From NCBI RefSeq assembly GCF_008107445.1, contig NZ_VSLD01000001.1, positions 744,001-808,000 on the forward strand: a stretch of DNA of 64,000 nucleotides, written 5' to 3'. Positions 28,289-37,500 of this stretch are shown piece by piece; position 1 is the stretch's first letter; each line of letters opens with the position of its first letter. Made by a program: the position numbers and the translations under genes. The notes under the pieces were generated by a model. That model was not told the origin of the DNA. It made no database searches and worked only from the letters and a program-made list of their open reading frames with translations. The stretch is from Arthrobacter echini. Lineage in GTDB: Bacteria > Actinomycetota > Actinomycetes > Actinomycetales > Micrococcaceae.

Positions 28289-29164
28289 GTGTCCTTCGGT
28301 GTTCCTGCGCCTGATACCGGCGGCCAGGAGGCTCCGGTATGTCCGCGGCACCCCGATCGCGTCAGCTATGTGAGCTGCCAGCGGTGCGGCCGCCCGGCCT
28401 GCGGGCAGTGCCAGCGACCCGCCGCCGTGGGCTTCCAGTGCGTGGATTGCGTGCGGGAGCAGGCCGCCAACGCCCCGGTGCGCAGGAACGCCTTCGGCGG
28501 TATTGCCCGCGGCACCAGACCCGTTGCCACGTACACCTTCATCGGGCTCTGTGTGGTGGTCTTCCTCCTGCAACTCGTCGTTCCGGACCTGACCCGCGCC
28601 CTGCTCTACGCTCCCGTCTTCACGGCGGGGCTCGAGGGCGTGATTCCCGCGCAGCCGTGGCGCATGCTGACGGCAGCGTTCCTGCACTCCCAGAGTTCCT
28701 TCCTGCACATCGCCTTCAACATGTACGCGCTGTACATCCTCGGGAAGGTCCTCGAGCCGGCCATGGGATGGGCCCGGTTCGCAGCGCTGTACCTGATCGC
28801 CGCCGTAGGTGGGTCGATCGGAGTGCTCCTGCTCAGCCCGAATCCGCTCCAGGGTGTGGTGGGGGCTTCCGGCGCCGTCTTCGGACTGTTCGGCGCACTG
28901 TTCATCATCCAGCGGAAGCGCGGTAACGATGTCAAGCAGATCGTGGTGCTCGTCGGCATCAATGCCGTGTTGGGCTTCGTGGTCCCGGGCATCGCCTGGG
29001 AGGCGCACCTCGGTGGACTCCTGACGGGGGCTGCCTGCGCGGCGATCATCGCCTATGCGCCGCGTGGCGAACGGCAGTCCACCATCCAGTGGCTGGGTCT
29101 GGCCGGTGTCGTGGCGCTGCTCGCCGTGCTCACCCTCGTCGGGGTCGTACGTCTGCCCGGCTGA
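28289..29164 (+). CDS. Rhomboid family intramembrane serine protease with N-terminal zinc-finger-like domain
   Basis: 291 residues from a GTG start. Residues 18-54 carry C-x2-H, C-x2-C, C-x2-C and C-x2-C pairs, a B-box-like zinc-binding module, on the cytoplasmic side. The rhomboid core follows: HIAFNMYAL with Asn144, the catalytic GASG with Ser194, and the partner His240 in WEAHLGG. Membrane helices account for most of residues 82-290. Substrate unknown. The C-terminus ends right before a long hairpin terminator. Confidence 0.92.
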   Translation: MSFGVPAPDTGGQEAPVCPRHPDRVSYVSCQRCGRPACGQCQRPAAVGFQCVDCVREQAANAPVRRNAFGGIARGTRPVATYTFIGLCVVVFLLQLVVPDLTRALLYAPVFTAGLEGVIPAQPWRMLTAAFLHSQSSFLHIAFNMYALYILGKVLEPAMGWARFAALYLIAAVGGSIGVLLLSPNPLQGVVGASGAVFGLFGALFIIQRKRGNDVKQIVVLVGINAVLGFVVPGIAWEAHLGGLLTGAACAAIIAYAPRGERQSTIQWLGLAGVVALLAVLTLVGVVRLPG

Positions 29165-29175
29165 CCACATGGGAT

Positions 29176-29216
29176 GCACTGAGGGGCCGGTACTGTTCGT
29201 ACCGGCCCCTCAGTGC
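29176..29216. terminator. Long hairpin terminator after the rhomboid gene
   Basis: An 18-base-pair perfect stem (GCACTGAGGGGCCGGTAC and its complement) with a TGTTC loop, beginning 12 bases after the stop codon. It may also end crgA transcripts arriving from the other side. Confidence 0.85.
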
Positions 29217-29217
29217 G

Positions 29218-29346
29218 TTATCCACAGCCTTTATCCACAGCGGGGATAACTTACACACATGTAATTCCACAGCTGTGGATAAGCGCTGCGGGGGATCGAC
29301 CGGAAATTCAGGCGAAATCCTCGATCTTCTGCACAGTTGTGGAAAA
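29218..29346. promoter_or_regulatory. Cluster of DnaA boxes away from oriC
   Basis: Three perfect TTATCCACA-type boxes at 29218-29226 (+), 29231-29239 (+) and 29274-29282 (-, TGTGGATAA), with weaker ones at 29263-29271 (AATTCCACA) and 29338-29346 (TGTGGAAAA). They fill the gap between the rhomboid gene and the crgA stop. The density equals that in oriC. It could titrate DnaA, act as a DnaA-reactivating or timing site, or affect crgA/rhomboid expression. Confidence 0.75.
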
Positions 29347-29386
29347 CGTCATGCACATGCTGTGTACAGCTCCACTCGCCGGGCAC

Positions 29387-29635
29387 TCATCGCCAGCGGG
29401 TGGTCATGAGGAAGCCGACGATCGCGATGCCGAAGCCGACCATGATGTTCCACGACCCCCAGGCCTCCACGGGGAAGCGCGATTCGGAGATGTAGAAGGT
29501 GATGATCCAGAGCAGCCCGATGATCATCAGGCCGAACATCACGGGTTTGTACCAGGCAGGATTCGGTGTGGGCTGCGAGGATTTCACGTGGGCCGTTGTG
29601 GACGTGGCTCTCTTGCGGGGCTTCGACTCTGGCAC
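29387..29635 (-). CDS. crgA: Cell division protein CrgA
   Basis: 82-residue actinobacterial septation regulator that, in mycobacteria and Streptomyces, binds FtsZ, FtsI and other divisome proteins. GTG start with GAGGAG upstream. A basic cytoplasmic tail of about 30 residues precedes two membrane helices (PVMFGLMIIGLLWIITFYIS and IMVGFGIAIVGFLMTT). Its location next to rodA/pbpA/pkn-type genes is conserved in Actinobacteria. Confidence 0.93.
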   Translation of the reverse strand: MPESKPRKRATSTTAHVKSSQPTPNPAWYKPVMFGLMIIGLLWIITFYISESRFPVEAWGSWNIMVGFGIAIVGFLMTTRWR

Positions 29636-29993
29636 GGGTACTCCTCGACGGGGCGCGGTCGCGGATCGACGGCGCCGGTGGTGTGACGGCTTTCCGGCCG
29701 GGACGCTCTGTCCGGGCCGACGGGCCCATCGACAGGCGGCGGCCCGGTTCTCCTGAAGATTCTAGCCAAGACCCGGGTGGCGGGAGGTCCTGCCCGAGAA
29801 GCCGCGCGTCCTGGCGGGTCGGGTCGGTGCCGTGGAGGTGGAGCCGGGTGGTCCGGGCAGGAGGACGGGGATAATCTGATGGACGACGACGTACGACCCG
29901 ATGCACCGGCACAGGTCTCCTCCGAGGTGCTGTCGGTCCGGGCCCCATCGGGCCTGTCCGCCCACCGCTTCAACGATTGGTTCCCCATAGCTC
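29636..29993. other. Intergenic region between crgA and the amidotransferase gene
   Basis: 358 bases between divergent genes with no convincing coding sequence. A GATAAT hexamer at 29869-29874 could be the -10 of a plus-strand promoter, giving a leader of about 110 bases. In several relatives a class E sortase gene sits here, but no remnant of one is visible. Confidence 0.5.
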
Positions 29994-30638
29994 ATGGCTG
30001 CTACAACCCGCATCCTCGTCGTGGACAACTACGACAGCTTCGTCTACACCCTCGTCGGATACCTGCAGGAGCTCGGGGCCGAGACGACAGTGGTCCGCAA
30101 TGACGATCTCACGCTCGCCGAGGCGCAGGAAATGGCGGCGTCCCGCGACGGCGTCCTGATCTCTCCCGGCCCCGGGACGCCTGCCGAGGCCGGGATCTGC
30201 GTGGATCTCATCACCTGGTGCGGCAACCACGCGAAGCCCATGCTCGGGGTCTGCCTCGGGCACCAGGCGCTCGCCGAGGCGTACGGCGGAACCGTCACGC
30301 ACGCGCCGGAGCTCATGCACGGCAAGACCTCCCTCGTGGAGCATGATTCCACCGGGGTCTTCGCGGATCTGCCGTCGCCCATGACGGCAACCCGGTACCA
30401 CTCGCTGGCGGCTGTCAGCGATGACGTGCCGGCCGAGCTGACCGTCACGGCGCGCACGGCGAGCGGGATCATCATGGGACTTGACCACACCACAGCGCCC
30501 CTGCACGGCGTCCAGTTCCACCCGGAGTCCGTGCTCACCGAGGGCGGCTACCAGTTACTGGGTAACTGGCTGGAGTCCCTGGGTCTCCGGGGGGCCGCTG
30601 CCACCGCTGCGGGCCTCAGCCCACTCATCGCACGCTGA
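29994..30638 (+). CDS. pabA: Aminodeoxychorismate/anthranilate synthase component II (glutamine amidotransferase)
   Basis: Releases ammonia from glutamine for p-aminobenzoate or tryptophan synthesis. 214 residues. The class I amidotransferase triad is present: Cys in GVCLGHQALAEAYGG, and His/Glu in VQFHPESVLT. N-terminus ILVVDNYDSFVYTLVGYL is typical of PabA/TrpG. No synthase partner (pabB/trpE) is near, so which pathway it serves, or both, cannot be decided; the locus near crgA and the kinase operon is where actinobacterial PabA usually lies. Confidence 0.92.
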   Translation: MAATTRILVVDNYDSFVYTLVGYLQELGAETTVVRNDDLTLAEAQEMAASRDGVLISPGPGTPAEAGICVDLITWCGNHAKPMLGVCLGHQALAEAYGGTVTHAPELMHGKTSLVEHDSTGVFADLPSPMTATRYHSLAAVSDDVPAELTVTARTASGIIMGLDHTTAPLHGVQFHPESVLTEGGYQLLGNWLESLGLRGAAATAAGLSPLIAR

Positions 30639-30701
30639 CGTAGGAACATGGCGCCCTCCGACCTCAGGAGGGTTCAGACGGCGGCCTCCGGAGCTGCCGA
30701 T

Positions 30702-32510
30702 TCAGGGCGTCGAGGTGGGAGCGGGTGTCGGGTCGGCTGCTGCGGCCGGACTCGTGGTGGGCTCCGGACTCGGCGTTGCCGCCGGGTCCGGGCTCGATGG
30801 CGGATCCTCCGCGGGCGGGGGTTCCTCGCTCGGTGCGGGCTCGACGGGTGGCGCAGGTGCGGGAGGACCGGAGGAGACGACATAGTTGACGTTGGTTCCC
30901 GTGGCGACGACCGCTCCGGCTCCGGGTGCGGTTCTGACCACCGTGCCTTCGGGCTGCTGGGACTCCTCGGTCCCCTCGTTCACCGGCACCAGTCCGAGAT
31001 CCACGAGGATCCGGTCCACCTCGGCGGCGGTTCTTCCCTGCAGGCCCGCCGGAACCGTGACATTCTCGGGGCCGCTGGAGACATTGAGGGTGATGGTGTC
31101 GCCCCGGCTGAGGCTCCCGACCGGATCGATGCCTGTCACGAGGCCCTCCCGGGTGTCGGAGGGTGGATCCGTGTCCGTCGTCACCCTGAAGCCGAGCTCG
31201 GCGAGCTCGTCCGTCACGTCGGCGACCGGCCTCCCCAGATAGTCGCTCGTGGTGATGACGATCTCCGCGGACTCGCTCGGCGTCTCGCTGGGTTCCGGTG
31301 ACGGCGTCGTGGGTGCCGCGGAGGTGGTTTCCACCGGAGGTACGTCCGCCGCGTCGTCCCCCACGAGCAGGGGCTGGAGCATCAGGAACGCGATCGCGCC
31401 GAGTGCGAGCAGGAGCAGGACGATCAGCGGTATCAGCCACGGGCTACGCCGGTTGACCTCCTGGTCGTACGCCTGCGCGCCGTCAGGGCCGTCGACGTCG
31501 TCCTCCGACCAGTCCCGCGACGCCGCGATCCCGGCGGTGGTGGGAGCGGCCACGGTCGGCAGGGCCGACGTCGACGGGGAAGAGATGGCCGTCGTCGCCT
31601 GCGTGTCCTGGCGCCGTACCGCCGCCGTAGGGATGTCGGCGCCGCGGGAGAAGGCGAGCATTCCGGGGACGGCGGCCTCCGCCGCCCGGATATCGCCGGA
31701 ACGGATGGCATCGACTGCCCGCGCCAGGGCCTCCGAATCAGCGGGCCGATCGGCCGGGTTCTTGGCCAGCATCGAGCCGATGAGTGCCCGCACCGGGTGC
31801 GGGATCGATTCCGGCAGGGGAGGTGGCGCGTCGTTGACCTGGGCGAGTGCGATGGCGATCTGTGATTCGCCGGAGAAGGGGCGCCGTCCGGCCAGCAGTT
31901 CGTAGCCGATCACACCGAGTGCGTAGATGTCGGAGGAGCCCGTTGCGGGCTGGCCCGTGGCCTGCTCCGGAGCAAGATACTGGGCTGTGCCCATGACCTG
32001 ACCGGTGGCGGTCAACGGCACCTGATCGGCGAGCCGCGCGATCCCGAAGTCGGTGATCTTCACACGACCGTCCGGCATCACGAGGATATTACCGGGCTTG
32101 ACGTCGCGGTGGACGAGTCCCTGGCGGTGGGCGACGGCGAGGGCCGTGGCGGTCTGACCCACGATGGACAGGGTCCGGTCCGGTGAGAGGACCTGCTCCT
32201 TCTCGATCACGGCGGAGAGCGGCTGCCCCGGGACGAGTTCCATGACGAGGTAGGCGGACCCGCCCTCCTCGCCGTAGTCGAAGACATTCGCGATTCCCTC
32301 ATGGTTGAGCAGGGCGGTGTGGCGTGCCTCCGCCCTGAAGCGGTTCAGGAATGCCGGGTCGCCCGAGTACTCCTCCTTGAGGATCTTGATCGCGACGACG
32401 CGGCCGAGGATCCGGTCCCGGGCCTTCCAGACCTCCCCCATGCCACCGATGGCAATGCGGTCGGTCAGTTCGAATCTGCCGCCCAGGGTGATTCCTGACG
32501 TTGGCCTCAT
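30702..32510 (-). CDS. Membrane serine/threonine protein kinase with two PASTA domains
   Basis: 602 residues from the ATG at 32510, overlapping the pbpA stop by 4 bases (ATGA). Kinase domain about 10-270 with IGGMGEVW glycine loop, Lys42, HRDVKPGN (Asp136) and DFG (154-156), and the activation loop ending in GTAQYLAPEQ. A disordered juxtamembrane region leads to one helix (SPWLIPLIVLLLLALGAIAF). Outside are two PASTA repeats (TTSDYLGRPVADVT..., then ENVTVPAGLQGRTAAEVD...) and a long Pro/Ser/Glu tail. PASTA domains sense peptidoglycan fragments. The start and N-terminus resemble the first (PknA-like) of the two kinases seen in many Arthrobacter operons; the second is not here. Confidence 0.93.
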   Translation of the reverse strand: MRPTSGITLGGRFELTDRIAIGGMGEVWKARDRILGRVVAIKILKEEYSGDPAFLNRFRAEARHTALLNHEGIANVFDYGEEGGSAYLVMELVPGQPLSAVIEKEQVLSPDRTLSIVGQTATALAVAHRQGLVHRDVKPGNILVMPDGRVKITDFGIARLADQVPLTATGQVMGTAQYLAPEQATGQPATGSSDIYALGVIGYELLAGRRPFSGESQIAIALAQVNDAPPPLPESIPHPVRALIGSMLAKNPADRPADSEALARAVDAIRSGDIRAAEAAVPGMLAFSRGADIPTAAVRRQDTQATTAISSPSTSALPTVAAPTTAGIAASRDWSEDDVDGPDGAQAYDQEVNRRSPWLIPLIVLLLLALGAIAFLMLQPLLVGDDAADVPPVETTSAAPTTPSPEPSETPSESAEIVITTSDYLGRPVADVTDELAELGFRVTTDTDPPSDTREGLVTGIDPVGSLSRGDTITLNVSSGPENVTVPAGLQGRTAAEVDRILVDLGLVPVNEGTEESQQPEGTVVRTAPGAGAVVATGTNVNYVVSSGPPAPAPPVEPAPSEEPPPAEDPPSSPDPAATPSPEPTTSPAAAADPTPAPTSTP

Positions 32511-33949
32511 CTGTTCAACACCGCCTCTATGAGTCTCTTGGCACTGGGTGAGGTCAATTGCTGACCGGTGGGGATGTCCACGTTCTCCATCACGATCGAT
32601 ATGGCCACCTGCGGGTCGTCCGCAGGGGCGAAGCCGGTGAACCAGGCATTGTCTCCACTGTCGGTGACCTCGGCGGTCCCTGTCTTGCCGGCGACCTTCA
32701 CGCCCGCGACCTGGGCTCCTGCCGCGGTTCCGTTGTCCACCACGTTGACCATCCACTGAGTCAACTGGTCCGCCGTCTCACGGCTCACCGACTGCCGCAG
32801 CGTCTCCGGCTGCGGGGAGTCGATCAGTTCGAGGTCGGCAGCCCTGATGGAGGAGACGAGCTGCGGTTTCATCTGCTCACCATCGTTGGCGATGGCAGCG
32901 GCGACCATGGCCATCTGCAGGGGCGTCACGCGCGTATCGAACTGGCCGACCGCCGACTGGGCCAGTTCGGGATCCGTCAGGTCCGTCGGGAAGATACTGG
33001 CCAGCACCCGGGTGGGAATGGACAGCTCCTCGCCGAAGCCGAACCGCTCCGCCTGCTTGCGGAGGGCCTCCTCACCCAGGTCCAGGGCGATCTGCGCGAA
33101 TGCCGTATTGCAGGACTGCTCCAGGGCGAACTCGAGATCCGCCGTCGCCCGGCTCGCACACCCGCCCGAGACGAAGTTCGGGAGAGTGTACTCGATGCCG
33201 GGGAACTCCAGTGCCGGCGGGTTGGGGATCTCGGACTCGGCGTCGTACTCACCGGACTCGAGCGCCGCCGCAGCATCGATGAGCTTGAAGACGGACCCCG
33301 GTGCGATGAGCGACTCCGTGGCCGGATTGGTGTAGACGGACAGGCCCGGCTGCTCCGTGAGTGCGGCAAGATTCTCGGCGACGATCGAGGTGTCGTGCCC
33401 CGACAGCAGATTCGGGTCGTAGGTCGGCTTGGACACCATCGCGAGGATCTTGCCGGTGGAGGGTTCCATCACCACGATGGAGCCCCGCTGGCCCTCCGGG
33501 ATCAGGTCCGACGCGAGCTGCTGGAGTTGGGGGTCGATCGTCAGTTCCACGGATGCGCCGCCCGGTTCGGCACCTGAGAACAGGCTCACCACACGGTCGT
33601 AGAAGAGTGAGCTGCTGGTACCGGCGAGGATCTCCGATTCCGCGTCCTCGAGCTGCGTGGACCCGATCGAGAGGGAATAGAAACCCGTCAGATGTGCGTA
33701 CCGCTCGGGTTCCCCGTAGACACGCTGGTAGTTGAACTGGTCGTTGGACGGCACGGACTGCGCCACGGCCCGACCGTCGACGAGGATCGCACCTCGCTGA
33801 CGGCCGAAGTCCTGATAGAGCTGGCGGTTGTTCCAGGGGTTGGCCGTCAGTTCCGCCGCCTGGAAGAACTGTACGTAGGTCAGGGAACCCAGGACGAGGG
33901 CGAACATGGTGACGGCGACCACCCAGGCCCCGCGAATGGCCTGATTCAT
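32507..33949 (-). CDS. pbpA: Penicillin-binding protein (transpeptidase, PbpA type)
   Basis: Class B transpeptidase cross-linking peptidoglycan, anchored by one N-terminal helix (about 8-28). 480 residues from the ATG at 33949. Catalytic motifs are complete: SVFK with Ser219, SCN at 279-281, and KTG at 422-424. It overlaps rodA upstream and the kinase downstream by 4 bases each, so it should form the usual glycosyltransferase-transpeptidase pair with RodA and be under kinase control. Confidence 0.94.
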   Translation of the reverse strand: MNQAIRGAWVVAVTMFALVLGSLTYVQFFQAAELTANPWNNRQLYQDFGRQRGAILVDGRAVAQSVPSNDQFNYQRVYGEPERYAHLTGFYSLSIGSTQLEDAESEILAGTSSSLFYDRVVSLFSGAEPGGASVELTIDPQLQQLASDLIPEGQRGSIVVMEPSTGKILAMVSKPTYDPNLLSGHDTSIVAENLAALTEQPGLSVYTNPATESLIAPGSVFKLIDAAAALESGEYDAESEIPNPPALEFPGIEYTLPNFVSGGCASRATADLEFALEQSCNTAFAQIALDLGEEALRKQAERFGFGEELSIPTRVLASIFPTDLTDPELAQSAVGQFDTRVTPLQMAMVAAAIANDGEQMKPQLVSSIRAADLELIDSPQPETLRQSVSRETADQLTQWMVNVVDNGTAAGAQVAGVKVAGKTGTAEVTDSGDNAWFTGFAPADDPQVAISIVMENVDIPTGQQLTSPSAKRLIEAVLNR

Positions 33950-35376
33950 CGGTTCCCCTCCCTGGCTTCCCTGGTTCTGCTGATCTTCCCCGTGACGCCG
34001 ACCGGCTCGGGGAACGAATTCTTCATGGGCGTGCTGGTGACCGGGCGTCGCGCGGTCTCCGAGATGAGTAGCAGCAGTGCCACGATCAGCCAGTTGGCGA
34101 GCAGTGACGACCCTCCGGCGGACATGAACGGCGTGGTGAGCCCCGTCAGCGGGATGAGCCGGGTGATGCCGCCGATCACCACGAAGCACTGGAGCGCGAT
34201 GGTGAAGGAGAGACCGCACGCCAGCAGCTTGCCGAAGCCGTCCTTGGTCCCGAGAGCTGCCCTGATGCCACGGGAGACGAGGATGACGTAGAGCATCACG
34301 ATCGCAACGACGCCGATGAGCCCGAGCTCCTCACCGAGTGCGGCGATGATCATGTCGCTGTTCGCATATGTCACGAGGTCGGGCCTGCCCCCGCCGAGAC
34401 CCGTGCCGAGGAGGCCGCCGTCGGCGAGTCCGAAGAGGCCCTGCACCACCTGACCGCTTCCGCCGGGAGACCGGTTGTAGACGTCGGGGTCGAAGGCGTT
34501 GATCCACGAGTCGAAGCGGAGGGCCACATGGCTGAACAGCTCGAGTGCGACGAACACCCCGCCGGCGATCATCGCCAGGCCGATGAGGACCCAGCTGACC
34601 CTGCTCGTCGCCACGTAGATCATGACCATGAAGAGACCGAAAAAGAGGATCGACGACCCCAGATCGCGCTGGAAGATCAGCACGCCGATGCTGACCACCC
34701 AGGCCGCGGCCATCGGGGCCAGGTCACGGAAGCGCGGTAGCTGGAGCGGGCCGATCTTCTTGCCGGCCAGCAGGATCAGATCGCGGTTGGTGGACAGATA
34801 GCCGGCGAAGAAGATGGCGAGGGTGATCTTCGCGATCTCACCCGGCTGGAACGTGCCGAAACCGACCGAGATCCAGATCCGCGCCCCGTTGATCTCCAGG
34901 CCGAGCGGTGGTGGCATGAGGGGCAGCAGGAGCAGCACGGCGCTGACGATCAGCGAGGTATAGGTGAACCGCCGGAGGATCCGGTGATCCCTGAACACGA
35001 GCAGCAGGATCGCTGCCGCCCCGATCGCCACCGCGGTCCACATCACCTGCTGCGGCGCCACGGGGGTGAAATCGGGATTCACCGAGACCGCCGAGAGATC
35101 GAGGCGGTGGATCATGGCCAGGCCGATCCCGTTCAGGGCAGTCACGATGGGAAGGATCACCGGATCGGCATACTTCGCCCGGAATCGGAGCACGATGTGG
35201 AGGAACAGGCTCATGAGCCCGAGTGTCAGCGCCTGGGACCAGAAGTAGTCGCCGAGCGGTTCGTTGCGCCCGAGGTTGGCCAGGAAGTTTGCCCCGATGG
35301 CGACGACGAGGGCGAGCAGGAGCAGGACGAGCTCGATGTTGCGCCGTGAGCGGGGAGCGGTCAGGACATCACTCAT
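33946..35376 (-). CDS. rodA: SEDS peptidoglycan polymerase (RodA/FtsW family)
   Basis: Polymerises lipid II; multi-pass membrane protein of 476 residues from the ATG at 35376. About ten hydrophobic helices; conserved segments include GARIWISVGFGTFQPGEIAKI (the catalytic extracellular loop region) and the C-terminal TRLIPLTGLTTPFMSAGGSS. The start overlaps the pstP stop by 8 bases. Placement with pbpA and the kinase/phosphatase genes favours RodA over FtsW. Confidence 0.94.
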   Translation of the reverse strand: MSDVLTAPRSRRNIELVLLLLALVVAIGANFLANLGRNEPLGDYFWSQALTLGLMSLFLHIVLRFRAKYADPVILPIVTALNGIGLAMIHRLDLSAVSVNPDFTPVAPQQVMWTAVAIGAAAILLLVFRDHRILRRFTYTSLIVSAVLLLLPLMPPPLGLEINGARIWISVGFGTFQPGEIAKITLAIFFAGYLSTNRDLILLAGKKIGPLQLPRFRDLAPMAAAWVVSIGVLIFQRDLGSSILFFGLFMVMIYVATSRVSWVLIGLAMIAGGVFVALELFSHVALRFDSWINAFDPDVYNRSPGGSGQVVQGLFGLADGGLLGTGLGGGRPDLVTYANSDMIIAALGEELGLIGVVAIVMLYVILVSRGIRAALGTKDGFGKLLACGLSFTIALQCFVVIGGITRLIPLTGLTTPFMSAGGSSLLANWLIVALLLLISETARRPVTSTPMKNSFPEPVGVTGKISRTREAREGNR

Positions 35377-37015
35377 CTCCGGTACCTCCACAGTCCACGG
35401 ACGGCGAACCGGTCCCGGAGGCGGCGCCGGCCTGCGCGGACGCCGACCGACCCGGCGACGCGGACGCCGATGGGCCGGTCGATCCGGACGCGGACGCCGA
35501 TGGATCGGCCGATCCGGAGGGACCAGGACGCGCCGTGCTGCCGGCGGTCGGGCCCCCGCCGCCGGCACTCGGGTTCGCGGAGGCGGTGCCCGGCGTGACC
35601 GGATCGCAGGAGACGGCGCGTAGCTCACTGCGCAGATCGCCCACGATCCGTTCGGCCTCCTGCAGGCTCGCTGCGGGCAGGGTGTTCCTCACCTGGGAGC
35701 GCTGGTACTCGGGCAGATTGGAGACCGGGATGTCGGTGGTCCGGTACAGGTCGCTCAGATCGATGGGTCCCACCCTCTGGGGTACCCCCGTGAAGATCGC
35801 GACGCGATTATCGGCATCGGCGATGTAGTAGCGCGTCTGTGTCCAGGTGTAACCGAAGCCCAGGACGGCCACCAGGATCAGGGTGAGCAGGGAGAGGAAT
35901 GCCGGCACGAGCCAGCGCCGCTTCCGGACAGGAGGCTCGTCCTCGAGGTTCTCGGCCAGATCCTCGTCCGATTGGCGCATCAGCATCTTCGCGGCGCGCC
36001 GCTCCGTGGTCCGCTGCGTCACGATGGGGATCTGGCCCGTCTCGGTGGCCAGGGCGGCCGAGCCCACGAGGACATGGGGTCTGGTCAGCAGATCCTCGCG
36101 GATCACATCGGCGCGGATGGCCGTACCGGGCAGATCCCCCTTGTGCTCGATATCCGTGGAGGCGGTCTCCGCCGTGTCCGTCTCCGCGGGGTCCCCTGTC
36201 TCACCGGAGCCTTCGACTGCGCCGTCGCGTTCGCCCGCAGCCTCCCGTGCCGGAGGCAGGGCGGCGGGCAGTACGCCGTCGTCGTCCGCGTCGACGACCT
36301 CGATCACGGCGACGGTGATGTTGTCGGGCGAGCCGCCCGCGAGCGTCATGTCCACGAGGGAGTTGACGGCCTCGCGGATATCCGGGGCGTCGCGCATGGT
36401 CTGCTCGACGACGCGATCGGGGAGGACGGCGTTGAGCCCGTCGGAGCACAGCAGCCAACGTTCCCCCAGCGCTGCGTCGAAGTGGTCCAGATCGAGCTCG
36501 GGACTGGCATCGACGTCGCCCAGGACGCGCATGAGGACGTTCTTGTGCGGGTGGACCTCCGCGTCCTCGGGGGTGATGCGGCCCTCGTCGATGAGCCGCT
36601 GCACAAAGGTGTGATCCGTGGTGATCTGCTCGAAGACGCCGTCCTTGAGGCGGTAGGCGCGTGAATCTCCGATGTGGGCCAGCTGGAGCGTGGAATCCTC
36701 GAGGAGCAGGGCCGTGACGGTGGTGCCCATCCCCGCGAGTTGCGGACTGGTGCTGACCAGTTCGGAGAGCAGCGAGTTGGCGGTCTGGATCTCGTCCGCG
36801 AGATGCGTTCCCGCCTCGCCACCGTGTCCGTCGTGGTCGAGATGGATCAGGTCCAGCACCGTCGACGCCGAGGCGACGTTGCCGCCGGCATGGCCGCCCA
36901 TGCCGTCGGCCACGACAGCGAGATAGCGGCCGGCGTAGGCGGAGTCGTCGTTCTTCGCACGCACCATGCCCACGTCGGAGCGGGCGGCGAACCGCAGGGC
37001 GAGCCTCATGCTCAT
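35369..37015 (-). CDS. pstP: PP2C-type serine/threonine phosphatase PstP
   Basis: Reverses phosphorylation by the operon's kinase. 548 residues. The catalytic domain (1-235) has the metal-binding DGMGGHAGG (Asp37), the GDSRAYR and CSDGLNAVL motifs and the terminal GSPDNITV. Then come an acidic linker, one membrane helix (WLVPAFLSLLTLILVAVLGF), and a roughly 180-residue outer domain whose end is a long Gly/Ala/Ser/Pro-rich tail. The start overlaps fhaB by 4 bases; an ATG two codons later is an alternative. Confidence 0.94.
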   Translation of the reverse strand: MSMRLALRFAARSDVGMVRAKNDDSAYAGRYLAVVADGMGGHAGGNVASASTVLDLIHLDHDGHGGEAGTHLADEIQTANSLLSELVSTSPQLAGMGTTVTALLLEDSTLQLAHIGDSRAYRLKDGVFEQITTDHTFVQRLIDEGRITPEDAEVHPHKNVLMRVLGDVDASPELDLDHFDAALGERWLLCSDGLNAVLPDRVVEQTMRDAPDIREAVNSLVDMTLAGGSPDNITVAVIEVVDADDDGVLPAALPPAREAAGERDGAVEGSGETGDPAETDTAETASTDIEHKGDLPGTAIRADVIREDLLTRPHVLVGSAALATETGQIPIVTQRTTERRAAKMLMRQSDEDLAENLEDEPPVRKRRWLVPAFLSLLTLILVAVLGFGYTWTQTRYYIADADNRVAIFTGVPQRVGPIDLSDLYRTTDIPVSNLPEYQRSQVRNTLPAASLQEAERIVGDLRSELRAVSCDPVTPGTASANPSAGGGGPTAGSTARPGPSGSADPSASASGSTGPSASASPGRSASAQAGAASGTGSPSVDCGGTGDE

Positions 37016-37500
37016 GGCCTCAATTCGATGACCGTCTTGCCGATCCGGATCGGGACTCCCGGCTCGACGGGCAGGGCTCGCGTCAATTGCTGACCGGCCA
37101 GATACGTGCCGTTCGTGGAGCCGAGGTCCTCGACGAACCAGCGGCTGCCCTGCGGGAACAGGCGCGCGTGCCGACCGGAGGCGTAGTCGTCCTCGAGGAC
37201 GATGGACGACTCCTGTGCCCGGCCGAGCAGGATGGGGCTGGCGGCGAGTTCGAGGACCGTCCCTGTGAGGGGGCCTTCAGTGACGACCAGTTGCCGCGCC
37301 GTCGTGCGCGCCGGCGGCGCCTGTTCCACGAGGTCCGGGTTCCTGCGGATCTCCCGTGCCGTGGGCGTACCCACCTTGTTCCGTCGGCCCACGACGAGGT
37401 CGCGGCGCAGGGCACCGACGGTGCTGAGGACGAGGACCCAGAGCAGGAGCAGGAATCCGAAGCGCAGCAGGGTGACGGTGAGTTCACCGGCATCGGTCAT
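37012..37500 (-). CDS. fhaB: FHA domain protein FhaB (FipA)
   Basis: 162 residues: an N-terminal membrane helix (about 8-28), a polar linker, and a C-terminal FHA domain with LLGRAQESSIVLEDDYASGRHARL and the phosphothreonine-binding DLGSTNGTYL. In mycobacteria the orthologue links phosphorylated MurJ-associated proteins to FtsZ/FtsQ. Overlaps by 4 bases both fhaA and pstP. Confidence 0.93.
   Translation of the reverse strand: MTDAGELTVTLLRFGFLLLLWVLVLSTVGALRRDLVVGRRNKVGTPTAREIRRNPDLVEQAPPARTTARQLVVTEGPLTGTVLELAASPILLGRAQESSIVLEDDYASGRHARLFPQGSRWFVEDLGSTNGTYLAGQQLTRALPVEPGVPIRIGKTVIELRP

Noticed and set aside
29580..29590. Half parS-like TTTCACGTGG in crgA
   Set aside because: Only one arm of the palindrome is present and it lies in coding sequence far from the cluster.
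30654..30672. Small hairpin CCCTCC/GGAGGG between pabA and the kinase gene
   Set aside because: A six-base-pair stem without a T-tract is too weak to call a terminator.
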